Source: Capitulum mitella (taxonomy: Eukaryota; Arthropoda; Thecostraca; Pollicipedomorpha; Pollicipedidae). From it: 64,000 bases of DNA. Made by a program: the position numbers and the translations under genes. Below the pieces are notes generated by a model, which saw only the letters and a program-made list of their open reading frames with translations, made no database searches and was not told the DNA's origin. The stretch covers positions 12,910,437-12,974,436 of the forward strand of contig CP099840.1 of assembly GCA_030062745.1 (NCBI GenBank), given 5' to 3'. Shown here in pieces: positions 1 through 19,800 of this stretch; positions within the stretch are counted from its first letter, which is position 1, and each line of letters starts with the position of its first letter.

Positions 1-375
1 GACGGCACCCTGCGGCCGGCAACGGCTGTCTCGAACGCCCCCCGGGCTGAAGGACCATGTCCCTGAGGCACCTCTTGTCAGACTCCTGCATCTGATTCGA
101 ATGGCGGATTTTACACGTGAGAGTTATGCTGCCAAGTCACAGTCTTCCCGCGTCCGACCGAGGCGCGGTCTGAACACGGACCCTCACTCCTGACGGGCCT
201 TCCTGCCGTGGCGCCGCGTGTTAGCTTTGCCCTGTCCGTTTATTCGCGACGTGACGCTCACCTGTAGGCGTGGCGACCGGCCGACCGACTCCGACCGTCG
301 CCGAGCGGCCCTGCGTCGAAGCCGCGGCCTGCCGAGCTGCCGAGCCGTACGCTGACGTCGCGCCGTGTCCACCAG
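1..375 (+). other. Intron or end of intron upstream of the first visible POLR3B exon
   Basis: No coding exon can be supported here. The segment ends in a usable acceptor (ccaccag at 369-375), after which the POLR3B reading frame opens. The first exon needs two bases from an upstream exon to complete its first codon, so the rest of the gene lies before or at the very left edge of the window. Confidence 0.6.
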
Positions 376-8484
<8,109 letters not shown>

Positions 8485-10379
8485 CAAGATCCGGGCTCTG
8501 TGCTTTGTGTAGAGCGTGTCCGTTTCTTTCTCGTCAGGGGATCTTGCCTTTGTTATCATTGTTTTTGGTATGTGATATGGTAAGCAGTTGAATATAGGAC
8601 ACGTGCACCGCTCGTTGAGAGGGGAGTGTGCGCGAGATGCACTGTAATGTTTGGCGGCTGTGAATCGTGCTGCTTTCAAAACTGGTATCAAGTGCAGTTT
8701 AGCAGAGCACGGAATAATCGGTTCGGGTACGATAGAATGTTCAGGTTTCCGAAGAATGTACCGTGGTTTTTACGGCAGACATCGCCGGCAACGTGTGATT
8801 GTTGCAGAGTGGGAGAGATGGCTATATTTTTCTGGGATCATTTCTAGGTTGACGTGTGCCGAAACCAGAATTTTCAACGAACATCGCAACGATAAAATGC
8901 ATATGAAATTGTGCATTGAGCCATATTCGTTTTTCTCATGTGTGTGTGGCGCTGGCCAACCTTTAATTATTCCAGTCTTCTAATAACACTATCCACATGG
9001 ATTCCCGACGGAACCTATTTTAACAGATTTTCGCTGAGTGGCCGGATTTTTTTTGCCTGTAGCACTGCGCCAGCGTTCCGCTTCAGTTATTTATAATCTC
9101 AGTGCGGTGAAAGGACCGATCTCTAGACTGCTTGCTTTCGACGCCTGAAATTTGCTGGAAATACTGCCCTTTTTATGAAGGAATGACGGTGATTTGTAAG
9201 TCTGGCCTCACGTAGTAGCTATTTTCATTTAACGGCGTTACATTTTTCCAGCAGTTGCACAGGAAAAAAAACATGGCACGGAGGATGGTACACTTAGAAC
9301 ACAGTAACTAAAAAAGTGTTCTTAGTTCAGCTTAGATAACTGTGGATGTTTTGTGCATTAAATCGGACTGCGCCGTCTGTACCGCGCTTTGCGACGACCA
9401 TCACGGGGCGAACGCCAGTCGCGAGGGCAGGAGCTTTGTCACCAGAACGGTCTGGTGGATCAAAAAGCTGTGCTCGAGTTTCCCCTCCCAAAGACCACCA
9501 GGTGATGAGTGCCTCCTGAAAGCGTCTTCTGTCTGGTTACATGGGACGCTGAAGAATGGCGCCGCACACCGTCACTGTCCATTTCCCGACGCCTATTCGA
9601 GCTAACAGGAGACGCACCAGACCAAAAACGGCGAGCAAGGTGGAGGAAACGGCTGGCTCGCACTCGGCACTGGAGTACGCCAGATGCCCGTTTGCAAGGT
9701 TCACAAAGCGTATCCGTCAGATCACCTATGTCCTCTGCGATGGCATATAGGATGACATTACAACGAACGCCTAAGCCATACAACGTAAAATACCGAACAC
9801 CACAAACGAAAGGTCTTTTCGAAACCAAGTGTTCGGTTGGGTTCGAATTCCTCTCCAGGACGCAGTCTTACCTTGACTTCCGGTCAGATTATATGACAGC
9901 ACTGCTCCTCGATCTCAATTTTTGCTAGTCGTCACGATCCGTTCAAATGCAGGCCAAGGTGTGAAGGTCATCTACGCAGTGGTCTTGACCCAACGGAGAC
10001 CAGTATTTGGCTCTGACTCAACCCTGATTTTCCGTACTGTTTCATGTCCTGACTCCGACGTCATAGGGTCGTTGCAATGGATTCACGTGAGAACTAAGGT
10101 GCCGAACATCATTTACATAAGCGTATTAATCCAGTAGAGACCTTCGTACGATCTCAGCATCAGGTCAAAATCTCTGGTGCGATTATCGTTTTCAAAAGAC
10201 ATGAAGACATTATCAAAGACAATGAAGTAGCGACTAGGCATCTGGTTTATGAGACACCTGTGTCGTGCGCTAACACGACGGAGGAGACCATCCATGGCGT
10301 GGAGGACAACGAAGTGTCGTGGTGGTCTCATACGAAGGGGACGGGAGGTTGGTGCTAGTGAGGACGTCAGACTAGGCCG

Positions 10380-10570
10380 TGAGGGAATGAGCAAACATGC
10401 TGCTGAATACGACAGACGAGGCCGTGAAAACATAAGCAAAAGCTCTGGTGAGGGCGCAGACTAGGACGTGAGTGGAAGACTGAGCGTGCTGATGAAGACG
10501 ACAGACGAGGCCGTCGGAGCAGGACCCGGCGTGCTGGTGGGGACGACGGAGGGCGCGTGCTGGTGCGAAA
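10380..10570. repeat. Degenerate tandem repeat upstream of tmod first exon A
   Basis: Diverged copies of a unit containing gacagacgaggccgt (10413, 10499) and a tgctgatgaagacga / tgctggtggggacga phrase recur over about 190 bases. Copy borders are blurred. The array lies 215-400 bases upstream of the first tmod ATG. Confidence 0.55.
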
Positions 10571-10665
10571 ACCTTGTCGGCGTTATCCGGACCCGGCGGC
10601 GCTGGGAGGGCCGGCGCTGGAGCTGGCGCTGACTCGATGGGGCGGCCGGAGGACCGCGGACGCCG

Positions 10666-10675
10666 CCTAAAATAG
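10666..10675 (+). promoter_or_regulatory. TATA-like / CArG-like motif upstream of tmod exon A
   Basis: CCTAAAATAG stands alone in very GC-rich DNA, 109 bases before the tmod ATG at 10784. It is one base off the SRF CArG consensus CC(A/T)6GG and could also act as a TATA-like element. It is not a perfect MEF2 site, since one A/T is missing. Position and isolation support a promoter role; function is inference. Confidence 0.35.
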
Positions 10676-10783
10676 CGGGCCGCCGAGGGCCGCCGGGCTG
10701 CGTGTCGCCGCCGGGGCAGTCGGCCGCGTGTCGCACCTGGGCTCGGTCCCAGCCAGTGTCGCCCAGTCGGCCAGCGCGCAGCC

Positions 10784-10837
10784 ATGGCGTCCGGTAACCG
10801 GCTGCAGGTGTACGGCGGGCCCCGGGACCAGCTCGAG
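10784..10837 (+). CDS. tmod: tmod alternative first exon A
   Basis: The ATG at 10784 sits in a favourable context (gccATGg) and encodes MASGNRLQVYGGPRDQLE. It ends in phase 0 before GTAGGC at 10838, which is compatible with the common exon at 30026. It is preceded by GC-rich DNA and the TATA/CArG-like motif. It lies about 19 kb from the common exon, so its promoter is separate from those at 28-30 kb. The short peptide itself is not recognisable, so the assignment rests on position, context and phase. Confidence 0.6.
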
Positions 10838-13800
10838 GTAGGCGTGCCGCTCTCGGCGGACCCCTCCGGCCGCTGCGCCGTACTCACCGGGGCTCCGGTC
10901 TCGGCCGCTGGTCCGTCCGTGAGCTGTTACTGTTGGTGTGCCGTTCGCCAGTCGTCAGTGACGTTTCGTCTGTTCAGTGATGATGTTCCGTCTGTCAGCT
11001 ATCAGTGATAGTGTTCCGTCTGTCAGATACCGATGATGGTGTTCCGTATTTCAGTTATTAGTGATGGTGTTCCAGCTGCCAGTTGTCGGTGGTGGTTTCC
11101 GTTTGTCAGTTGTCAACGATGGTGTTCCTTTGTCTGTCGGCGGTCAGTGGTGGTGTTCCGTCTGTCAGGCACCAGTGATGGTGTTCCTTCTACCTGAAGT
11201 CGGAGTGTTTTTGCCCGATGTAGATGCTTTGGATGTCTTTTAGGAAGGAATCAGATAAGTATCGTATTCCGCACGTTCTCTTTGGGGGGGGGGGGCACTG
11301 GCGGATCCAGGAGGGCCATCGACGCCCTGGCCCCCTTTCGTTGGAAGAAGGGGGCCAACATGTCTGGATCCGTCCTTGTGCGGAGTATATGTGGTATGAT
11401 GACGCGCGTACGTAATATATATGATGACCCCGTGTGCCATGTATTTCCATTTGGTGCAAGAGGTCCGATGCCCTTCTTTCCGCAAGAAATCGAGTAGAGG
11501 CCTCCACTACGTCGACACATCGTCCAAGACGAAAATGTGTGTGCATACTTAGGGGTGTCGGTTTAAGAAAATGATAAGGCGTGCGTCGGGCCTAACTCTT
11601 CCACCCCCAACCCCTTAACTCAATTTCTCAACAGGATTAGGTAGTTTCGTTTTTGGGCGCAAAATGGCCTCAGTAGTCGGCGCGCCCGAAAACACCAATA
11701 AACAGCAAACATAGGTAGCTTCATTTTGATCAGTAGCAGTTTCGCCCTTTTACGAAAAAGAAAACCAGGCGCATGGCTTGGTATGACATACACATAATTG
11801 TTGTTCACCATTCGTATGTGAATGCAGTCTGGCACGTTGCCAGGATTTTCCTCAGGAAGGGGCCAAATGTAAGTTTTGTCATACGCCACTGGCATATGAC
11901 GAAATTTATAGGAAAACGCAGCAGTTTTACGTAATTTACCTCATATTTTACGCACAGGAAAACATATAACGTTTACTTTTGCGACATATATATGACCATT
12001 ATTCCATACTCCTGCAGAATCGCTATATATCTAGTGTAGACCGCTTGGCCCATGGGGGGGCATGACCCCCATTCCCCCGTTTTCGTCACCTCGACAGAAA
12101 CATTCCCGATCCCCGCCAGCCCTAGGATCTGAATGGGTTTGAACCACGTCCAACTTCAACAGGCAGCGGTGGTTTTGAGACCTTCAGACAATAAAACGAC
12201 TACAACACGCCACGCTCTCTGCACGGTTGCCTCATTGACTGAACACCAAGCAACTGGAGCTCTCTGTTCCGGTCGTCGCCCACTCTTTACTTTGGGGCGT
12301 GACCACCATTCGCACGCCAAGGCTGGTGACGTCAGCACCGAAGAATGCCTGTTAGGAGCCGGGAGTCTCGCCAGAGGACGTCGTTTGGCACGGCGCTGGC
12401 CACGCCGGCCACCCGCTGTTTTCTGCGTCATTCTGCTGCTCACGGCCGCCACAGAGAACGTGCCTAATAAAGGCATCGGAATCAGGTCAGAGAAGCGCGA
12501 TAAGTTCGCTGTTTTCTGGATTATCATTACATTGTAGAAAAAGTAAAATGACAACAACGTCGAAGACATTTGCCCACGACTTCTGTACTCGCTTCCAGGA
12601 TTTGACTTTGAGCCTTCTGATGAGCTCCAGTGTCTGACGATTCTTCGGCAACGACAGAGTCACTTAGGGCACCAAAGGAATACTCTGTGATGTGCTTTTT
12701 GTGTGCGTGTTGATGTTACACAAGCGCCATTAACCCGTCCCCGACTGGGGGGGACAGTTGACTGCCCCCCTGAGGTTTTTCTGGGATTGCGAGAGAACCA
12801 ACAAAAGTGAGCCACGAAACTTGTGTACCTTTTGCTTCATCAATTTTATATCTCGTGTCAAAATTTTGACCTCAGGTCAGGTCAGGTGCCTGACGTAGGT
12901 CAGGTCAAACAGACCTATGTCAAAAAAAGTTTAGCGCCCTCTAACTTTTTCGCAAAACAAGATATCTCAATAATACTTTCAGGGATTACTGAACGTGACA
13001 GATGCAACAAATCTACTATCTCAGCTTTTTCAGAATTTTCCGGGCCACTGACCTAAGGTCAAGCCCATTTTCAGGACATGTCGTCGTTTTTTCGGAAATT
13101 GACGCAATATTTCGTAACATTTTTAGTGTGGAGTAAAGCAGACATCTAGTTACCGTCATTGAGCAAAGTATCAATGACTTCCAGCCATTGACCTGAGGTC
13201 AGGTCACGAATAACTGTAGTGAGCCAAAATGTACCACCGTCAAAATCGGCGATGAATTACTCAGAATGGGTAGAAAGTGACAGAACTAGCTTGCACAGAC
13301 GTAAGTAATACCAGGAACCTCAAAAAGTTTGAAAAGTAGCATATTTTGGAAATAAACAGGCTCTCGCGAATAAAGCTCCTCCAATTGTGTAGATTGGTAA
13401 CTAATGAATTTTTCCAAAATTTAAGCATGAGAAACCATCACAAGAACCACTAAGATCAATAAAATATGCATAGATCGTCTTTTTTCGCGAAAACAAAGAA
13501 ACGCTAAAATTAGTTCCGTCAATTTGCTACTGCATACGGCAGCAGCGCACGCCTACAGCTGCCGCGAGAAATGCCGTGTCTTTAACTCAACGTTTCGGCG
13601 TATATATTGAACAAATCTGGGAAATTAGACGTGTATCGGCATCCGCGGACCTTTACTTGTACGCTGGTGCCTTTACCTATGCGTTTTTATTCACAGCCGT
13701 TGAGATTCAGGCCATTTCTCGGTCTCATGCAGTCGGCTATGAGAACACATATATAGGGCGGAAATTGCTTACATATTATCTAAAACTAAAAATGAGACCA

Positions 13801-16800
13801 GTTTCGAGCTCTACTCGTCACAAGCTTTCCAACGGTGTGCTTATTTTTGTCATGCGACCAACCGTTCGTGAGTTGGAGGGGGGCGGCCAACTGCCCCCCC
13901 CCCAAAGTCGCCCATGTTCGAAACGGACCGCCGGTCGTGCGCGGGCTAAAGGAGGTAAAGTGTTCTTTTATTTAGCCTGGCGCACAGTATTGAGTAAATA
14001 AAACTTTAATCAGAGTCCACGTTAAGCCGAGCGGCGACTTTGCAGCGTGGATCTTGACCCCGCTAACCAGGTGTTCCTTATTCCAAACGAGGGATAATGT
14101 TTCCCAGGCACCGGACCAAATGACACAGGAGGTTTTAATCATGTTGCCCGACCTGATAAAACGGCCAATATCTCACGACCGTACAACATCACTACACCCC
14201 ATTACCGGCGAATGTTAAGTCGAGCGGTCCTGCCGAAGTCAGGTGGAGCGGTCCTGCCGAAGTCAGGTGGAGCGGTCCTGCCGAGGTCAGGTGGAGCGGT
14301 CCTGCCGAGGTCAGGTGGAGGGGTCCTGCCGAGGTCAGGAGGAGCGGTCCTGCCGAGGTCAGGAGGAACGTTCGCCACCAGCCGTCGCTCGGCCAGCTCT
14401 GGCTCGCCGCCGCCGGAACGCGCCGTGACGTCACGCCAAGGCCGCGCCTTTGGCTGGCGGCAGGGCGTCGTTCGACGCGTCGAAGCCGACTGTGACGGCG
14501 CGTGGACGGCCGCCTGGCGCCGACTGTCGCAGGGTCGCAGCTGGGGCGGAATGCTGCACATTTTGCGTCGAATGGGTATTAGTGCACTTCGACGGGTTCG
14601 GCATTCAGCACTTTTTCCAAGCGAAAGTCGCCAGGACCTAAGATTCTGTACCAACCGAGATTGTCGGAACGTCGGAACTATACATTTCTGTGCCTTCTGC
14701 GTTATCTTCTTGCTTTGCTACATTTGTTTTTTTCGCAGAATGCGACCGGCTCATTTCTTTCATTTCTCCTGGCAACCTTGCAATAAGTGATATCGCAAAA
14801 CCAAGGCAATGCAGCACGAAATAGCAGGGTGTGGTTTTCTCCGTGATGGTAGCTCAATATGGTCTCGTCGCTTTCGTTCTTCCTGCGGCATTAAATGGAT
14901 GTAACCGTTCGCAATGCCAGCGTCGATGCGAGCCGCACTGACTTTGGTCTCGCAGCCGGAATGACTTACACCGGTTGAAGCGGGATCAACGAAATTTTTC
15001 CAGAATAAAGCTCCTCAATGTCGACCATGAAAACGTGAATTTGAAACCCACAGAGCCAACCGCAAAGTCATGGGCGCAGGAACAGGGTTTCTAGAGTCCT
15101 AAAGTCCAATTTTTGACTGGCCTATGACGTAGTACAGAAACAAGTTCTTCGCCTAATGGTGCCAGGTAATTTAACTAGAAGAATTTATACATAAAAATAC
15201 ATTGTCGAACGAACCAGGTTCTGTCAACCGCCGGGCGCTAGTTGACCAGACTCTGGACGTTAAAAGGTCATACATTCTGAAATTTCCGGTAAAAAAAATT
15301 GTTTCATGCAAGGTGCTACGTAAATAAGAGTTCTAAAGTTTGAATGGTCATGTTGAGTTCACGTGGGGCACTGTTTTCAAATTCACTGTACGAAAATGGC
15401 CATTGCCTGACTGTACACATATTACACACGCGCATCCTCGTGGAATCGGGGCTTTTACGCATACAGAAAAAATAATATGTTGAGAAAAGGAAAGACAAAT
15501 ATAAAAAATGTAATGAAGGCGCATTCAACGGTCGACACTGGGCATGGGCTCAGGGATGAGGATATGACAACAGGTGCCCAGCCGAATGCTGTACTCGGGA
15601 AGACGGCGCTGCTTTCAGACATGGGACACCTGCTGAAAGGAAGATAAGGATAAGGATACAACAAAAAGTCCAGTGCAGACCACTGCAGCTGTTCCGGCGC
15701 TGCGCTCGATGCAAGGACTGCGATGGAAGGATAATGGGTATAGGACTGTGAACGGAACGAAAAGGTTAGGTGCCCAAACGAAACACAAATAATTTTTTAA
15801 GTAAAGATGCAAAAGTCGATTCGGTCGTTCTCAGCACAAATCTGAATTCATCCTATTATGATTTTGCGTCTTGCGCATAACATCTTTTGGCGTCTTGTCA
15901 ATTGCGTCAGGCGTTACGTCTTTATTTACCTTGCAATGACGACGACGATGATATGAAATCTACGTAGATCGGTTTCATCGACTGCTATTTAAAATAGCAG
16001 CAGCAGTGCGCAAAAACCACGTGGATTCCCAGCAACAGCTTGTCGGAAAATCAGGTGATATTCCTGTGGTTAGGCAAATCTTGAAAATGAGTTTTCCTTG
16101 AAAACATTTCCAACTTTTTCCACTTATTCCAGCTTCAATGTTCCAGATGAAAGGCAATGGTAGGCAGAACCGCAATCTCATGAGAACTATGTTTGTGCTT
16201 GGATAAAAGCCAAGACTGTCCGACAGGAGGAAAGGATGAAAAATAAACGACAGTCTAGAGCCACAAAATCACGTCTGTCCCATCTGAGCAACTCTGATTG
16301 CTCTCTTAGACCTCTAGAAAATGAGCTCGGGTCCCATTCAGATGCAACCCGAGGTGTTTCGCGGGGACGCGGGATGACGATTCCCACCAATGTCGAGTCT
16401 CGTAAGAGGATTTGCCGCATTTCTGCTATCTTCTTGTCGGGAACGTTCGGAAAGCCGAAGAGGGCTCCTAACCCAATCGCGCGCAGAACTATGTCAGAGG
16501 ATAAACGTAATTGGGTTCGAGCGTCAGGGAGACTGTCATTCCCGGAGACAGCGCAGGTGTGAGACTTATCGCTGCGCTACAGCGCTGCTGGCCACACCAA
16601 TCGATAACCACCCTATTACAGCAGTGAACGGATATAGAAAGACCCACCATCATAGGTGCATTGCGCAGTGCCGAATGATAAATGTGCGAGGTTGCAGGAA
16701 GCAAACCAGCATGCCCTTGTGTAAAATTGCGCTTGTGCTAAGTTACGCGCTATGTGCCGCATGCACGGAATAAATGAGTAAAATCGTCGTTTTAGCAATT

Positions 16801-19800
16801 TGGCCTCAGAACGTGAGTGCAGAGACGAACACTCGATTCGCCGCCATGACAGTCGCAGGTGCTGTAGGCAGGTTGCTGTAGGCAGCGGACGCGGTGCACA
16901 TGTATGAGAAAGGTCTCAAAGCCTTTCAAAAAAGGTAAATGGGCGCAATCGCCTTCATGAGCTTGTATTGACAGAAAGAGAACATGAGCCCTATATGACG
17001 GATGAGAAACGGGGTTTGTGATGGAAACAGGGAACAGTAGGCCTTTGCGGGCTTGTTCCTGCGATGTTCTCGAACTGCGCGCTTTGACGCACGGCCCACT
17101 TTGCCGGCCATTTATTCTGATCACTCAAATATGCGCATTTGGCCGGCTTACTCCCGCTCATCTGCAACTGTTCCGGTCTCTCGCTGCTGGCAGCTCTTTA
17201 AGATTCACTAGCCGTCTTTAGCAGCTACAGTGAACACGGCCGGATCCAAAATGAAAATCGGACCCGATACGAAGCTAACCTTTTTCATTCCCCTTCTTTT
17301 CTGCTCCCTCATCTCCTGTTTGCTGTCACTTTGGGCCCATATTAAAAATCCGTGGTCTTCCTTTAAAAAAAACGTCAGTCCTTCTTTCAGCCTAGTTTTT
17401 ATTCTTCTGCTTCACTCTCTTTCACTCTCTTTATCTGGATTCTTTTTCTTGTTTGTTTGCGATCTGCGATGTGCACTTCCTATTTGAAATTGTGCACGTC
17501 CCTGAAGACCATTAAGAACGGACGATCTCCATTTTCCAAAAGGTGTTTGACCGTCTCAGCCGCTTCACGTCCCTTTGGTCTTTACACTTGATCTCAGTAC
17601 ACTTCGAAATATTTCTTTATAGCCATACTTGTTATGCTGCCAGGTATGTGTAGTCTTATTTAGTTCCGTCTTTTTTCTTATTCGTAAGCCTTCTTAATTC
17701 CAGATTAATATGAATAACTTCTTATTTCTTTATAAGCAGAATGAATGATCCCCAAAAGCGGGTACCGCCCGAACGCAACATGGTGATGGCACGCCGGCCA
17801 AGGGCCGGCTGTTTCCGCTAGGGGGATATATTCGCGAAGGCACCGGTACGATGTTGAATCTGCACGATTGTGTGCTTTCAGGTACCGTAACGTAAAAGAA
17901 GAAGCATTGGACTTGTATTTGGCAGCGTTAGACTCAAAGGTTAACACATCCGAGCAAAGGTGCATCCAGTGGAGGAGGGGGCGGGCAAAGTAGGAATAGT
18001 CATCAAGTTTTATGGCTTCACCGGAACACAAAAAATGAGAGCACACTCACGGAGGACTTCCTCCAGGGGTGTCGATTTCTGTAAATAATTGGGGGGAGGG
18101 GCGATCCGCCGAGGGCCCGACAACCTAAGTTCTCCCCAAATGTGGGTTTCTCAACGGATTTGGCTCACTTTTTTTGATGGACGAAAATTTATGTACTTCG
18201 TTACTATTTATCAGATAAACGAATTGCGTACATCCCATATATATGTATATATATTTATATTTCTGTACCAGAAAGAATGGTAGATACATCACTTTATGTC
18301 TTATTGTATATTGTCTGCCGATCTCTTACCTGTTGCGGCCATTCTTTTTGTTATTATTGCCCATTCCCTTTAAAACGGTGGAAAATAATGGAAGGCCTAA
18401 ACCAGCATTGGAGGGGCCCAAATCAACATGGGGAGGGGGCAGGGCCCTCTCAAACAAATACAAATCGACACCCCTGACTTACCCCCAACCGAAACTCCGC
18501 GCAGAGTTGGACTATTGAATTTTGAGCGGGAGGCATGTGCCATGCGTGGACTGGATTTACCACTGCAATTGAGCATTCCTGATATATATGTTTTACAGTT
18601 ACGCTCATCATCCGATTTTGTTTGCTTGCTACGAATATCTACACTGTAAATCTGTAAGCATATTTTCCAGAAATGCCTGAGAAAATAGGGCAGCATGTGG
18701 ATTTAATGGAACCAAATGTTCCATGTTTCAGTTGTCTTTACTGGTGTGCCTTCTTTTCAGACGTTTTTAAACGAAGGCTTGCTTTGACCGAAAGTAGGTA
18801 GCACAGTTCCGCTGGTCCGAGCCGTTACCAGTAGAAACACTAGTTCGGCATTGTCCGCTGGAGGTCGCTGCGGTTGCCGGCGGCCCGGTGACCGGTCGCC
18901 GCGGCGCCGCGGGGCGGGGCTCGAGGTCATTCACCTGGCTGCCGTTATTTCCGTCGGACGGAGGCGGCTCGGCCGGGCGCGGCGCGTCGCACCGAGCCCG
19001 GCTCGTCGCCCGCGGCATTAATGGCGTCGCCCTCAGCCAGCGCGCCTGCCCGGAGTTGGTCTAGGTGGAGCCCCCTACCCGACGGCATGCTCTCGATACG
19101 AGCGTTTTCACCCGACTTCACGTCGCCATGATCATGTGCGCCGAACGTCTGCGCCTTAACGTCTCCGTCAGAAGCGTGAGCAAATATAATGTTTCTACAC
19201 GGGCCCTCGAAGAAGCCATGACATACATTGCCTTGTGATTTACCGGGATCGGAGCGGAGCAAGTTCCCGTCCAAGGAACATCGTTGTGTTATCTGGTGAC
19301 AGGGTGCCGGGTTATATACCAGATTACTCATGCCTCGTCTCCTACTTCGCATAGACATCTGGTTGCAATCTAATATCGTAGCGCAATATTGGCGGTGTAT
19401 ATACGATTCGCCGCTCGCCATTGATGTGATACATGGCTGCTCTGCAGTCCATGCAGGCAACGAGAGGTGACTGGTAGGCTCAGAAAGATGGCAACAATAA
19501 AACTCTGCAAACAGCCTGGAGGTGCTGAAGGATAAAAGGTGAATGGAAGGGGGTACAGTGGTAGGAAATCATGACGCGGCATTAAAATACTAAGAGTTGT
19601 GAATGGGTCGCACAAATGCTCGATCACTTTTCGGAGTTCGCCGTTGCAAAACGAAACTCCAGCTTTCATTGCAAGAGTTGCAATGGTATTCCGCAGTGTG
19701 AAGGGAAGCCTCAGCTGAGGCTCCCTATTTCATCCAGTTATTGACTGCACTGTATCGGAAGGAAATTTGCAATTGCCTTTTGGCATGCATGAATGAGGCA

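Larger units (their letters stand above)
8485..10783. other. Intergenic region between POLR3B and tmod
   Basis: Contains the POLR3B 3' UTR and the upstream region of the first tmod promoter. Short open frames on both strands around 9460-9930 resemble no family I recognise. From about 10340 the DNA becomes GC-rich and repetitive, running into the tmod 5' region. Confidence 0.7.

Noticed and set aside
1..14. DGTLR(P) at the very left edge, which could precede RPYIIV as the end of the previous POLR3B exon
   Set aside because: The family has DGGRxCRP here, so two residues would be missing. The required splice donor would be a non-consensus GC site (GCCGGC).
9460..9928. Overlapping 120-140 codon frames on both strands between the two genes, considered as a retroelement fragment
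   Set aside because: No reverse-transcriptase, endonuclease or other motif could be identified on either strand.
10667..10675. CTAAAATAG as a MEF2 site
   Set aside because: The MEF2 consensus needs four A/T bases between CTA and TAG; only three are present. Kept only as a TATA/CArG-like motif.
13576..14001. 141-codon frame across the end of piggyBac-like copy 1, considered as a transposase remnant
   Set aside because: The same region of copy 2 is interrupted and shifted, and the peptide has no DDD/DDE transposase features; the frame also runs out past the element border.
14212..14790. 192-codon frame starting with repeated GGAVLPRS
   Set aside because: The open part is the 24-bp tandem repeat plus GC-rich DNA; the minus strand is equally open and no family is recognised.
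18767..19460. Minus-strand frames of 83 and 171 codons over a GC-rich island
   Set aside because: No family resemblance and composition-driven; treated as a possible regulatory island only.
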